A DNA stretch of 64,000 nucleotides from Staphylococcus sp. (GCA_023665865.1 JAMPDC010000001.1:1023996-1087995), one strand, 5' to 3'; shown: positions 7,924-16,471, numbered from the stretch's first letter. The notes: generated by a model not told the origin, from the letters alone. Numbers and translations are program-made.

Positions 7924-8565
7924 TCAGAGGGTGATCATCTCGGCACGGCGGTCGATGTAGATTGCGGCTTCGGGGCCGAGGTTGAAGATGAGGTCGAGAA
8001 TGGAGAGCCGGGGGATGAATCCGAGTTTGTCGGCTCTGACCTGCCAGTATGGTTCCGGCTCGGGAAGGGAGGTGGCAGGGAGGATGGCGGTTGGCGCAGA
8101 GGCTTGCAGCGGGTGTGAGAGCAACAGGCGGGAGCGTATCCAGGAGTCCCATGCGTCGGAGAGGGTCCGGAGCGAGACGTAGCGGTCGCAGACGCCTTCG
8201 GTGAGCATGGGCAGGAGTGAGTCGATGTAGAATTCGAAGAAGGGAGTGCGTCCGTAGGCGCTCTCGAGAGCGATGCGGTGTACGTCCCACCAGTGGCCGT
8301 GGTCTGAGAGGAGGATGTCGGCCCAGGAGCAGTGCCAGTCGGAGGGTTTGGCGATGGGGACGGTGAGTTCGAGACGCCCGCGGGTGTCGGCTATGGCGAA
8401 ACGGTGGGTGTCCTTGAAGCGTTTTTCAAATCTCATCTGCCAGTCGGCCCGTGTGTTTCCTCCGGCCGCACGGATGAGGGCGTAGTGGTCGATTCCCCCG
8501 CAGAAGAGCGGGGGGAGGACTATGGTGGAGTCTGCTGGGATGCTGTGGCAGGGATCGGTCATCAT
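7924..8565 (-). CDS. WbqC-like family protein
   Basis: 213 residues of the WbqC family, whose members occur in O-antigen clusters and, in Bacteroidetes, as single genes beside lepB and dapB. Conserved features are an early LPPLFCGGIDHYALI stretch, the central TVPI segment, the aromatic pair HWWDVHRIALESAYG followed by PFFEFY, and the C-terminal DLIFNLGPEA. The biochemical role is not established. Its start overlaps the end of lepB by 4 bases (ATGA), showing translational coupling. Confidence 0.82.
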   Translation of the reverse strand: MMTDPCHSIPADSTIVLPPLFCGGIDHYALIRAAGGNTRADWQMRFEKRFKDTHRFAIADTRGRLELTVPIAKPSDWHCSWADILLSDHGHWWDVHRIALESAYGRTPFFEFYIDSLLPMLTEGVCDRYVSLRTLSDAWDSWIRSRLLLSHPLQASAPTAILPATSLPEPEPYWQVRADKLGFIPRLSILDLIFNLGPEAAIYIDRRAEMITL

Positions 8566-10031
8566 TTCTCGGGGTTGGCGTCGCGGAGGATGCGGTTCCA
8601 GCGGATGCCGCCGTTGAAGAGGGAGTGGTCTTTATCGAAGGAGATGAGCACCATCTCGGGACGCCCGACAATGTGGTCCTCGGGCACGAAGCCCCAGTAG
8701 CGTGAATCGAGGGAGTTGTCGCGGTTGTCGCCCATCATGAAGTAGTAGTCCATCTTGAAGGTGTAGGTGTCGGAGGGCTGACCGTTGATCCAGAGCTTGC
8801 CGTCGCGGAAGGTGGCGTCGGGGTTCCCCTCGTAGTTGCGGATGACACGGCCGTAGATGTCCCATGCACGTGGGCCCATGACGAGAGTAGAGCCCTTGCG
8901 GGGGATCCAGAGCTCGCCGTAGTCGGCGCGTGTCCAGTTGTCGCTCACCTTGTCGGGGAAGAGGGGCTCGCCTGCGGGAGCCGGCATCTTCATGACTTTG
9001 GCTATCGAGGGGTCGGCGTTGAGGGCGTCGACCATGGCCGAGGTGAGTGGCGAGGCATAGATCGAGGGGACTGATCCGTCGGGGTTGACGGTGAAGCCGA
9101 GGGCGCGGAGGCCGGGGATATCCTCGGCTGTGACGGGAACCTCGTGGCGGTCGTCGGCCGAGATGCCGAGCTCATCCCACTGCGAGGCTGTCATCTGGCC
9201 CTGCTTGACCTGGAAGTAGTAGTTGAACTGCGCGTTTTCGGGCTGTTTGAGCGGCTCGCCGTTGATATAGATGACACCGTCGGTGATGCGGATGCGCTCA
9301 CCGGGGAGGCCTACGGCGCGCTTGACGTAGTTCTCACGGCGGTCGACGGGGCGGTAGATGACCTCGCCGAAGGTCTGGGGGTTGTTGAGGATGGTCTCGC
9401 GGCCATACATCTTGACCAGTGTGTAGTAGTCCGGGTTCTGGACCTTGACGGCAACGGTGTCGCCGGCCGGGAAGTTGAAGACTACGATGTCGCCGCGCTC
9501 GATGCTGCCGAGGCCCTTGAGACGCTTGTAGGCAAGGGAGGGGCTTTCGAGATATGACTTGGTGTTGATGATGGGGAAGGTGTTCTGGACAAGGGGGAAG
9601 TGGACGGGGGTCATCGGGACGCGGGGACCGTAGGCCATCTTGTTGACCCACAGATAGTCACCGACGAGGAGCGACTTCTCGAGCGAGGATGAGGGTATCT
9701 GGTAGTTCTGGCCGATGAAGGTGAAGACGAAGTAGACGAGGATGAGGGCGTAGACTATGGCGTCGACCCAACTCATGATGCCTCTGACAATCGGGCTCTT
9801 GGAGTTTTTCCACCAGGTCAGGGGTATGTAGCCGGTGATGTAGATGTCGAAGAGGAGGAACCAGAAGAGTGCGACCCACCATGTGCCGAGCCATGCGACC
9901 CACAGGAAGAAGATGATGGAGACGACTGCAAAGCGGATCCAGCGCGAGCGGCGGTTGTCTTTCACGCGGCTGACGAAGTCGTCGGCAAAGCTACGGGGCG
10001 CATCGGGGCGCGGGTCATTGATGTTTGTCAT
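8562..10031 (-). CDS. lepB: Signal peptidase I
   Basis: A 489-residue inner-membrane protease that removes signal peptides from exported proteins. Membrane helices lie at about 33-70 and 88-107. The catalytic serine is Ser116 (IPSSSLEKSL) and the general-base lysine is Lys237 (NYVKRAVGLPGE); the C-terminal GDNRDNSLDSRYWG box is intact. It is much longer than E. coli LepB (324 residues) because of a large insertion between the lysine and the GDNR box, as seen in other Bacteroidetes enzymes. It lies 46 bases after dapB and overlaps wbqC by 4. Confidence 0.94.
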   Translation of the reverse strand: MTNINDPRPDAPRSFADDFVSRVKDNRRSRWIRFAVVSIIFFLWVAWLGTWWVALFWFLLFDIYITGYIPLTWWKNSKSPIVRGIMSWVDAIVYALILVYFVFTFIGQNYQIPSSSLEKSLLVGDYLWVNKMAYGPRVPMTPVHFPLVQNTFPIINTKSYLESPSLAYKRLKGLGSIERGDIVVFNFPAGDTVAVKVQNPDYYTLVKMYGRETILNNPQTFGEVIYRPVDRRENYVKRAVGLPGERIRITDGVIYINGEPLKQPENAQFNYYFQVKQGQMTASQWDELGISADDRHEVPVTAEDIPGLRALGFTVNPDGSVPSIYASPLTSAMVDALNADPSIAKVMKMPAPAGEPLFPDKVSDNWTRADYGELWIPRKGSTLVMGPRAWDIYGRVIRNYEGNPDATFRDGKLWINGQPSDTYTFKMDYYFMMGDNRDNSLDSRYWGFVPEDHIVGRPEMVLISFDKDHSLFNGGIRWNRILRDANPEK

Positions 10032-10077
10032 TGTTGTTTCTGAGGAATATAGGGGGGAGTGTGAAGAGAGATGAGGA

Positions 10078-10869
10078 TCAGAGAAGCTCTTCCATCATAG
10101 TCTCGATGGAGAAGATGCCCTTGCGTCCGGCGAGCCATTCGGCGGCCATGACAGCTCCGAGGGCGAATCCGTCGCGGCTTTTGGCGCGGTGGGTGATGGA
10201 GATGCAGTCGACGGGAGAGTCCCAGTCGACGGTGTGGGTGCCGGGGACCTCACCCTCGCGGAAGCTGAGGATGGGGAGGGCGTCGGGGGCCATGGCGGGT
10301 TTCTCGATTGAAGCCTCAATCTCCTGCGGAGTCTTGGATGCGTTTGATCCGTCGATCCACACCATGCCTTCGTCGGCCCATGAGTTCACGCGCTCATTCT
10401 CGGCGATGATTCCTTCGGCAAGGGTGATTGCCGTGCCCGAGGGGTGGTCGAGTTTGTGGACGTGGTGGGTCTCGTACATGTGGGGCATATACTGGGGAAG
10501 ATGGCTCATGAGGGCCGCAAGTTTGCGGTTGACGATGTTGAAGACGTTGACACCGATCGAGAAGTTGCTCGAAGCGAGGAGCGCGCCTCCGGCCTGGTTG
10601 ACCATCTTCTCGACCTCCTCGCGGCGTGCAGCCCAGCCTGTGGATCCGCAGACCACGGGGACTCCTGCGGCAGCGGCGCGGACGATGTTGGCCGGGGCGG
10701 TGGCGGGAGTGGTGAATTCGATAGCGGCGTCGGCCGAGGCAAATGCCTCGCTCTCGATGTCGGAATTATTGTTGATGTCGATCACAGATACGATCTCATG
10801 GCCGCGCTCGAGAGCGATGCGCTCGATGGCGTGGCCCATTTTTCCATATCCGATGAGTGCTATTTTCAT
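10078..10869 (-). CDS. dapB: 4-Hydroxy-tetrahydrodipicolinate reductase
   Basis: A 263-residue NAD(P)H enzyme of the diaminopimelate/lysine pathway; its product feeds MurE, encoded in this window. The dinucleotide loop GYGKMG is at residues 7-12 and the catalytic signature HHVHKLDHPSGTA is present. The frame is open upstream to 10965, but the ATG at 10869 gives the conserved MKIALIGYGKMG start and lies behind the promoter at 10906-10913. First gene of dapB-lepB-wbqC-metF. Confidence 0.95.
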   Translation of the reverse strand: MKIALIGYGKMGHAIERIALERGHEIVSVIDINNNSDIESEAFASADAAIEFTTPATAPANIVRAAAAGVPVVCGSTGWAARREEVEKMVNQAGGALLASSNFSIGVNVFNIVNRKLAALMSHLPQYMPHMYETHHVHKLDHPSGTAITLAEGIIAENERVNSWADEGMVWIDGSNASKTPQEIEASIEKPAMAPDALPILSFREGEVPGTHTVDWDSPVDCISITHRAKSRDGFALGAVMAAEWLAGRKGIFSIETMMEELL

Positions 10870-10905
10870 AACTGATAGGGTGTGTGATATGTGTGGTATA
10901 AAGTG

Positions 10906-10913
10906 CAAAATTA
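10906..10913 (-). promoter_or_regulatory. -7 promoter element of the dapB operon
   Basis: Minus strand TAATTTTG, 36 bases upstream of the dapB start. The -33 region is poor. It is divergent from the promoter at 10931-10962, with overlapping upstream regions. Confidence 0.6.
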
Positions 10914-10930
10914 CAAAAAAATATTTTTCT

Positions 10931-10962
10931 TTTGTAGAGTAAAGGTAAAATCCGTAAATTTG
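10931..10962 (+). promoter_or_regulatory. Promoter of the SIS/PfkB-like operon
   Basis: TTTG (10931-10934), 20 bases, TAAATTTG (10955-10962): a perfect Bacteroidetes consensus about 84 bases before the ATG at 11046. Confidence 0.82.
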
Positions 10963-11045
10963 CAAGTGATGAAAGGCGCCATCCGGCGGCCTGACATAAG
11001 TTTCCTATAGAAAAGATTTCAAGATAGAAAAGCAACACAAAGGTC

Positions 11046-11675
11046 ATGCGTCAACTCAACATCAAGGAGTCGATGAGGCAGATAGTGGAGGCAGAGGCCC
11101 GCGCGCTTCAGGCGATACCTTACAGCGATGCCTATGACAAGGCAGTCGACCTAATCATAGAACACGTGCATCATCGCGGCGGCAAGCTCGTCGCTTCCGG
11201 GATGGGGAAGGCAGGACAGATTGCCCTCAACATCGCAACAAAGTTTTCATCGACCGGCACACCGGCCTTGAGTCTCCACCCCTCGGAGGCCCAGCACGGT
11301 GACATCGGTGTGCTCCAGCCCAACGATCTGCTTCTGCTGGTCTCCAATTCCGGCGGAACACGCGAGGTGCTTGAGCTGACGGCTATCGCGCGCACTCTCC
11401 ATCCGGGGATACCTGTGATCGCCATAACCGGCAACGGTGACAGTGAACTAAGCCGCGCGGCAGACGTTACACTCTTGACGGGTGGTGCCGAAGAGGTGTG
11501 TCCGCTCGGACTGACCCCGACGACCTCGACCACGGTGATGAGCGTCATCGGCGACATTCTGGTGGTCAATGTCACCCGTCTGACCGGATTTACAGCCGAG
11601 GATTATGCCAAGCGGCACCACGGCGGCCATCTGGGGTTCATCTCACGACAACGAAAGGAAACAGATATATTATGA
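11046..11675 (+). CDS. SIS-domain sugar-phosphate isomerase, KdsD-like without CBS domains
   Basis: 209 residues containing one SIS domain. It has the KdsD/GutQ signatures GMGKAGQIA, FSSTGTPALSLHPSEAQHGDIG and SNSGGTREV. KdsD makes arabinose 5-phosphate, the first precursor of Kdo in lipopolysaccharide, and is normally about 320 residues with two C-terminal CBS domains. Here the protein ends right after the SIS domain (HHGGHLGFISRQRK). The start of the following PfkB-like gene overlaps its stop by 4 bases, so the two products are probably made together. It may be an arabinose-5-phosphate isomerase or another phosphosugar isomerase. Confidence 0.8.
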   Translation: MRQLNIKESMRQIVEAEARALQAIPYSDAYDKAVDLIIEHVHHRGGKLVASGMGKAGQIALNIATKFSSTGTPALSLHPSEAQHGDIGVLQPNDLLLLVSNSGGTREVLELTAIARTLHPGIPVIAITGNGDSELSRAADVTLLTGGAEEVCPLGLTPTTSTTVMSVIGDILVVNVTRLTGFTAEDYAKRHHGGHLGFISRQRKETDIL

Positions 11676-12538
11676 ACAAGGCTATCTATATCGGAGAATT
11701 GGCACTCAACGTCTCGCTGTGTGCCGACGGCCATGCCCACACCGGCGTGGGCGACTGGGCTGTCAACGCTGCAATGCTTGACGGACGGATGGAACTCCCG
11801 ACCATCTGGGTCGGGGAGGCGGCCACCGGAACGATCGGCGACCATATCCTCAGGCAACTTCAGGATGCCGGGGTCGGGACCGATTCCGTCGACCGTTTCA
11901 CCGAGGGAGTCAGTCCGGTGAGGATTTTCTCTGCGGGAGATGCGTCGACCACCGTCGACCACAGCAATTTCCCCGAGGAGCCGGTCAACGCTGTCTGGCC
12001 CCGCATCGAGGAGGGCGACATCGTTGTCTACGGGTCCTACATGACCCTTGAGAAGCGCGACCACGCTCGTCTGCTCGAGCTGCTGCGCCATGCCAAGGCG
12101 CGCAAGGCCTTTCTGGTCTATCTGCCCTATTTCGAGGCGCATCAGGTGCCGCGTATCACACGGGTTATGCCCTCGGTGTTTGACTGTCTGGAGCTTGCCG
12201 ACCTGATCGTCGGGCGCGATGCCGAAGTGCGTGCGATTTTCCCGGAGGAGGAGAGCATCGATGCTGTCTTCAAGGATCATATCCTCTTCTATTGCCGGCA
12301 GTTTCTCCATCTCGACCCTGCTGCCAAGGAGATGCGCTTCTTTGACGGCGACAAGTCGTGGACACTGAAATGTCACCCGACCGCCAACACTGAGTTCCAG
12401 TGGAGCGCAGGTGCGCTCGCGGGCATTGTCAGAGCGCTCGCGGAGGGTCACCGTGATCCGGACGACGTCATGGCTTTCGGCAATGAGACAGCCCACAGTG
12501 AGCTCGCCTCGCAGATCCAGCATCCCTGCTCGCGCTGA
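11672..12538 (+). CDS. PfkB/ribokinase-fold protein with a lost catalytic motif
   Basis: 288 residues. The start MNKAIYIGELALNV, the following glycine-rich loop and the C-terminal SAGALAGIV helix place it in the PfkB sugar-kinase fold. In active enzymes the second signature contains GAGD, whose Asp is the catalytic base. Here the aligned stretch reads TANTEFQWSAGALAG (codons around 12379-12417) and the Asp is gone. The N-terminal GGKGAN-type motif is also weak (TGVGDWAVNAA). It may be a non-catalytic binding or regulatory protein. ATGA overlap with the SIS gene. The start at 11672 was chosen over upstream extensions inside the SIS gene. Confidence 0.7.
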   Translation: MNKAIYIGELALNVSLCADGHAHTGVGDWAVNAAMLDGRMELPTIWVGEAATGTIGDHILRQLQDAGVGTDSVDRFTEGVSPVRIFSAGDASTTVDHSNFPEEPVNAVWPRIEEGDIVVYGSYMTLEKRDHARLLELLRHAKARKAFLVYLPYFEAHQVPRITRVMPSVFDCLELADLIVGRDAEVRAIFPEEESIDAVFKDHILFYCRQFLHLDPAAKEMRFFDGDKSWTLKCHPTANTEFQWSAGALAGIVRALAEGHRDPDDVMAFGNETAHSELASQIQHPCSR

Positions 12539-12616
12539 GGAGTGAAGATTGACCTCGACCCTCCCACCCGTGCGCACACACAATAGAAAGTAGATATTTC
12601 CAACGCCCAGTGCATC

Positions 12617-13639
12617 ATGACTATGAAATCAATTTCGCTTGAGCCGGTATTTGCTCCGGTCACCACCGATATCGCCAACCTCCGGTCGCTCGTGAAGCGC
12701 AACCGCTCCATGTCGGAGCTGCGCCATGCCATCGGGGAGGTGGAATTTGACACGGCCTACGATTTTCTGCGCGACACCGCTATCGAGATGGTGGAGCGCG
12801 GGGAGATTGACCGTGCGATATCCGGCCTCCAGGAAATCGACGCTCTCATCACCCGCTCGGGGGAGGAGGAGCGCCATCTGCTCGACATCCATGCGGCCCT
12901 CATGCAGATACTGACCGCTCTCTTCATCGAGAAGGGAGAGATGGATGCCGCGATGAGCAGCGCCGCATCGACGCTCTCGCTTTTGGCGCAGGAAGCCAAG
13001 CGGAAGGATGAGCCTTTCATGGCGATACTCGGCATGTTGCTCTACGACATAGCATTTCTCCACACTGAGCGCAAGGAATATAAGCAGGCTGAGCGTGAGC
13101 TTGGAAAGTCGCTGAGGATTTTCGAGCGTCTTGCCAAGACGGATCCCGGGCGCTATGCTCCAGCCCACGTGATGGCGCTCAACGCCGCGACCGCCACCTA
13201 TCGCAACCGCGTCAAGCAGGCGGAGCTGCTGGCCCACTATCAGGCTGCCACCTCGACCTATCTGCAACTCGTCAATTCGGGTGTCGGCGAGGCCACCGGC
13301 CGCCTCGTGGACTCGATCACCGCCGAGGGTGACACTCTCGCGCAGATGGGGCGCCACAGGGAGGCGATGCAATACTACACACGCGCGCTCAAATATCTCA
13401 CCAAGATGGAGCCGGAGTTCACCCTGCGTCAGCTGCGCCTGTCGATCTCGCTCGGCGAGGCGATGTTGCGTGTGAGCGCCATGAAAGACAAGGGTATCCA
13501 TCTGCTCAACACGATGCTTCACAAGGCCACGAAGATCAATGCCGCCGATGAGCACCGCCGCATAGTCGATATCCTCTTCAACGCCAAGAGCAGCTCGCTC
13601 GACATCCTTGGCCTATGGCACAAGGTGTTTCCGAAATAA
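12617..13639 (+). CDS. Helical repeat (TPR-like) protein, unknown function
   Basis: 340 residues without signal peptide or membrane helix, so probably cytosolic. Most of it is amphipathic helix pairs. TPR-type units can be recognised around ERKEYKQAERELGKSLRIFERL and MGRHREAMQYYTRALKYLTKM. No catalytic motif. It lies 78 bases after the PfkB-like gene and 48 before ribH on the same strand. Its role is unknown; TPR proteins usually act as protein-binding scaffolds. Confidence 0.65.
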   Translation: MTMKSISLEPVFAPVTTDIANLRSLVKRNRSMSELRHAIGEVEFDTAYDFLRDTAIEMVERGEIDRAISGLQEIDALITRSGEEERHLLDIHAALMQILTALFIEKGEMDAAMSSAASTLSLLAQEAKRKDEPFMAILGMLLYDIAFLHTERKEYKQAERELGKSLRIFERLAKTDPGRYAPAHVMALNAATATYRNRVKQAELLAHYQAATSTYLQLVNSGVGEATGRLVDSITAEGDTLAQMGRHREAMQYYTRALKYLTKMEPEFTLRQLRLSISLGEAMLRVSAMKDKGIHLLNTMLHKATKINAADEHRRIVDILFNAKSSSLDILGLWHKVFPK

Positions 13640-13687
13640 CCGTCAACCGATCACATCAATCATAACCGTAAAAATACAATCAGATAT

Positions 13688-14167
13688 ATGTCACAGTTTA
13701 CACCCCAAAGCGCCGTCCCCCAACTCGAAAATGTACGCATTGCCATCGCTGTCGCTGAGTGGAACGGCCATATCACCTCAGTGCTCTGCCGCGGAGCGGT
13801 GGAGGTATTGAAAAATGCCGGTCTCGCCAACGAGGATATAGCCGTTGTCAACGTCCCCGGCGCTGTGGAGCTGACTTTTGCAGCTTCAAAGCTTATCGAG
13901 ACAGGCAATTTTGACGCAGTGATCATCATCGGCTGTGTCATCAAGGGAGATACTCCTCATTTTGACTACGTATGTCAGAGCGTCACCCAGGGCATGACCT
14001 CGCTCAATGCCGACTGCGACATTCCGGTCATCTTCGGGGTGCTCACCGTCAATGAAGAGCAGCAGGCGCTCGACCGTGCCGGCGGCAGTCTGGGCAACAA
14101 GGGTGCCGAGGCAGCTGAGACCGCGCTCAAGATGGTGGCTTTCAACCGCAGCACCGACGAGCTCTGA
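13688..14167 (+). CDS. ribH: 6,7-Dimethyl-8-ribityllumazine synthase
   Basis: A 159-residue cytosolic enzyme for the penultimate step of riboflavin synthesis, which typically assembles into 60-mer shells. Family motifs are present: AEWNGHIT near the start, NVPGAVELTFAASKL, IIIGCVIKGDTPHFDYV with the conserved histidine, the ITFGVLT-type stretch VIFGVLTVNEEQQALDRAG, and NKGAEAAETALKM. Length is normal. No FMN riboswitch was seen upstream. Confidence 0.95.
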   Translation: MSQFTPQSAVPQLENVRIAIAVAEWNGHITSVLCRGAVEVLKNAGLANEDIAVVNVPGAVELTFAASKLIETGNFDAVIIIGCVIKGDTPHFDYVCQSVTQGMTSLNADCDIPVIFGVLTVNEEQQALDRAGGSLGNKGAEAAETALKMVAFNRSTDEL

Positions 14168-14177
14168 TTCGCGTGTC

Positions 14178-14204
14178 TTTCTCCCCACGTTTTTCTCCCC
14201 ACGT
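14178..14204 (+). repeat. Two tandem copies of a 14-base unit
   Basis: TTTCTCCCCACGT occurs at 14178-14190 and again at 14192-14204 (period 14) in the short ribH-DUF2851 gap. Probably replication slippage; no function is evident. Confidence 0.7.
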
Positions 14205-14239
14205 TTTTCTCTCCCACTTCTCCCACTCAACTCTCCTCT

Positions 14240-15523
14240 ATGGAACGCCTGATGCAATATGTGTGGCAACATCGGCTGCTCGTGCAGTCTGACCTTGTCA
14301 CTGTGGACGGACGCAGACTCACAATCATAGACCCCGGTCGGCTCAACACCGACGCGGGGCCTGATTTTTTCAACGCCAAGGTGAAGATCGGCGACCATCT
14401 GTGGGTCGGTGACGTCGAGGTTCATGTCAGAGCCAGTGACTGGCACCGTCATCATCATGACGGCGACGGAGCCTATGACTCGGTGGTGCTTCATGTGGTG
14501 GGTCATGACGACGGCAAGGTGTGCAGGCGCAACGGCGAGGTGATTCCGCAGATGGAGATGCGCTGTTCGCCCGATTTCCACACCAGGTATCATGAGCTCG
14601 TCGACCGCGCTGACATAGATCTGCCCTGCGCCATGGAGCTGCGGACGGTCGAGCCGATACACCTCTCCGGTTGGCTGACGTCGCTTGCCTATGAGCGGGT
14701 TTATTCAAAGACCGACCGCATCGAGGAGCTGCTTAAGCTCTATTCCGGCGACTGGGAGCAGACGTGTTATGTGGTGCTTGCCCGAGCGCTCGGATTCAGC
14801 ACCAATTCCGAGCCGATGGAGCGCCTGGCGATGGCTCTGCCTCTACATTTCCTCAGGAAGCACAGCGATTCGCAGCTTGCGATCGAGGCTCTGATGTTTG
14901 GACAAGGGGGATTTCTTGAGCGGGCTCCGCAGAGCGATCCCTATGTGGGCGAGCTCGTAAGAGAACACCACTTTTTCGCCCACAAATTCTCTCTGAAACC
15001 GCTCCAGCCTCTGGGATGGAAGATGGCGAGGATGAGGCCTCACAATTTCCCCCATCGCCGCATAGCGCTGCTTGCGAGCCTCGTGGGGGGCGACATGAGG
15101 CTTGTCAGACGCATCATAGAGGCCAAGGGGATGGAGGAGCTCAGGAGCATATTCAACGGCTCGCTGACAGGCTACTGGGCCAATCATTTCACCTTCGGCC
15201 CCGGGAGCGACAGGACGTATGAGTGTCTGAGCCGCAGCTCAGTGGACCTGCTTGTCATCAATGTGGCCGTGCCGATGATGGTGGCCTACGGTAATGCCCA
15301 CGGCGACGAGGAGCTCGTCGAGCGGGCTGTCGGACTGTTGCAGGAGCTTCCTGCGGAGAGCAATTCGATCGTGAGTCTCTTTACCCGCGCCGGTATCGTC
15401 TGCCGTGATGCCTTCACCTCACAGGCACTGATACATCTGCGCCGCTGCTACTGCGAGCCGCGCAAGTGTCTGTATTGCCGCATCGGTCACCGCCTTCTCG
15501 CCGCCCGCGCCCGCCGGCAGTGA
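14240..15523 (+). CDS. DUF2851 family protein
   Basis: 427 residues, cytosolic. The N-terminal half resembles DUF2851 (LNTDAGPDFFNAKVKIGDHLWVGDVEVH and a histidine-rich DWHRHHHDGDGAYDSVVLHVV), which looks like a nuclease-type fold with conserved Asp, Glu and His. The C-terminus has a cysteine pair region, RRCYCEPRKCLYCRIG, that could bind metal. The function of the family is not known. It follows ribH by 72 bases and is probably in the same transcript. Confidence 0.75.
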   Translation: MERLMQYVWQHRLLVQSDLVTVDGRRLTIIDPGRLNTDAGPDFFNAKVKIGDHLWVGDVEVHVRASDWHRHHHDGDGAYDSVVLHVVGHDDGKVCRRNGEVIPQMEMRCSPDFHTRYHELVDRADIDLPCAMELRTVEPIHLSGWLTSLAYERVYSKTDRIEELLKLYSGDWEQTCYVVLARALGFSTNSEPMERLAMALPLHFLRKHSDSQLAIEALMFGQGGFLERAPQSDPYVGELVREHHFFAHKFSLKPLQPLGWKMARMRPHNFPHRRIALLASLVGGDMRLVRRIIEAKGMEELRSIFNGSLTGYWANHFTFGPGSDRTYECLSRSSVDLLVINVAVPMMVAYGNAHGDEELVERAVGLLQELPAESNSIVSLFTRAGIVCRDAFTSQALIHLRRCYCEPRKCLYCRIGHRLLAARARRQ

Positions 15524-15536
15524 GGGGAAGGGTAGA

Positions 15537-15775
15537 CTATTTGAATAGCTCTGAATGAGAACCAATATCACACAAAGAGAAAATCACCCCTCGATGTGAC
15601 ACTCCATGCATCCGGAGTAGTAACCAATCAATTTATTAGCCTTGTATTTTTCAGACAATTCGATTTCATGCTTTAACAGGTCAAGAACTTCATTAAGCGC
15701 TTTCAGTTTTTTAGGTTGGTTTATAAAACGTTTAAGGTCTTTCTTGAACTGCTTGGTAAACCGTAGTTCTTTCAT
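15537..15775 (-). pseudogene. Decayed YafQ/RelE-type toxin gene
   Basis: The intact part (15775-15584) encodes 63 residues beginning MKELRFTKQFKKDLKRF, as in YafQ ribosome-dependent mRNA interferases, and stops right after ECHIEG, where full toxins (about 90 residues) continue with the catalytic C-terminus. After the stop, other frames still encode DFLFV and then GSHSELFK with a stop (15563-15537), the usual YafQ C-terminus. The middle segment and frame are therefore lost by a deletion. The conserved catalytic region near the end cannot be made, so the toxin is most probably inactive. It overlaps the antitoxin gene by 4 bases. Confidence 0.75.
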
Positions 15776-16023
15776 ACACCGATTGACTTAAGCATCGCTT
15801 CTACACTCGATGTGTCAATAGGGCCTTCGGTCTTTCCTGCTTTTGCATCTTCCATCGCCTGACGGGTCACCTCGTTGGGTTCATGATATACTGCATCAAG
15901 CAGTAACCCTTCTACATAATTATTGAGACTACGGCGATCCTTGGCAGCAAGTTCTTTCAACTTATCAAGCAGGTATGTTGGCAATCTGAACACGTGGGCT
16001 TTCTTTTCAAGTGCTATATCCAT
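15772..16023 (-). CDS. Antitoxin of a YafQ-type toxin-antitoxin pair
   Basis: 83 residues. The first 50 look like a ribbon-helix-helix DNA-binding segment (HVFRLPTYLLDKLKELAAKDRRSLNNYVEGLL); the rest (EPNEVTRQAMEDAKAGK and onward) would be the toxin-binding tail. It precedes the toxin and overlaps it by 4 bases, the normal order. It has a perfect promoter just upstream with a repeated TATCATTTTA-like site that it could bind. The frame appears intact although its partner is broken. AT-rich compared with its neighbours. Confidence 0.78.
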   Translation of the reverse strand: MDIALEKKAHVFRLPTYLLDKLKELAAKDRRSLNNYVEGLLLDAVYHEPNEVTRQAMEDAKAGKTEGPIDTSSVEAMLKSIGV

Positions 16024-16029
16024 AGTGAT

Positions 16030-16074
16030 ATCATTTTAATTACAAAGTTAAATCATTTTATAATCACATACAAA
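16030..16074 (-). promoter_or_regulatory. Promoter and possible operator of the toxin-antitoxin pair
   Basis: Minus strand TTTG (16074-16071), 20 bases, TAACTTTG (16050-16043): perfect consensus. On the plus strand the 9-mer ATCATTTTA occurs at 16030-16038 and 16052-16060, 22 bases apart (two helical turns), bracketing the -7 box. This is the layout expected for autoregulation by a ribbon-helix-helix antitoxin. Confidence 0.7.
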
Positions 16075-16249
16075 TATCGGTGCTAAAAAGTTCTAATATC
16101 CTTTTTTGTCTAAAGTCTTGAGTTTGTGCCGGTTTAACCAACTTAAGTGGTAAAACGCATAAAATCAGTAAGCAAAAAATGGTTGAGCGGTCGCAATATG
16201 CGATGCTCAACCATTTGATATTCTTTGTTCTAAACGTCTGAACGGCGAC

Positions 16250-16471
16250 TTAGTATTCCTCTTCGTTGAAGAAGAAGTCTTCTTTCTGGGGGTAGTCGGG
16301 CCAGATGTCTTCGATACATTCGTAGGTGTCGCCTTCGTCTTCCATCTCCTGAAGATTTTCGATGACTTCCATCGGGGCGCCGGAGCGCATGGCGTAGTCT
16401 ATAAGCTCTTCCTTGGTGGCGGGCCAGGGAGCGTCTTCGAGTTTTGATGCCAGTTCAAGTGTCCAATACAT
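16250..16471 (-). CDS. DUF2795 family small acidic protein
   Basis: 73 residues, start MYWTLELASKLEDAPWPATKEELIDYAMRSGAP, a typical DUF2795 fold segment, then a strongly acidic tail (QEMEDEGDTYECIEDIWPDYP, FFFNEEEY). Short conserved protein of Bacteroidetes with unknown role. It has its own -7 element upstream and stands alone between the toxin-antitoxin remnant and the divergent TonB-dependent receptor gene. The 16024-16249 gap on its downstream side holds the toxin-antitoxin promoter and nothing else I can identify. Confidence 0.8.
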   Translation of the reverse strand: MYWTLELASKLEDAPWPATKEELIDYAMRSGAPMEVIENLQEMEDEGDTYECIEDIWPDYPQKEDFFFNEEEY

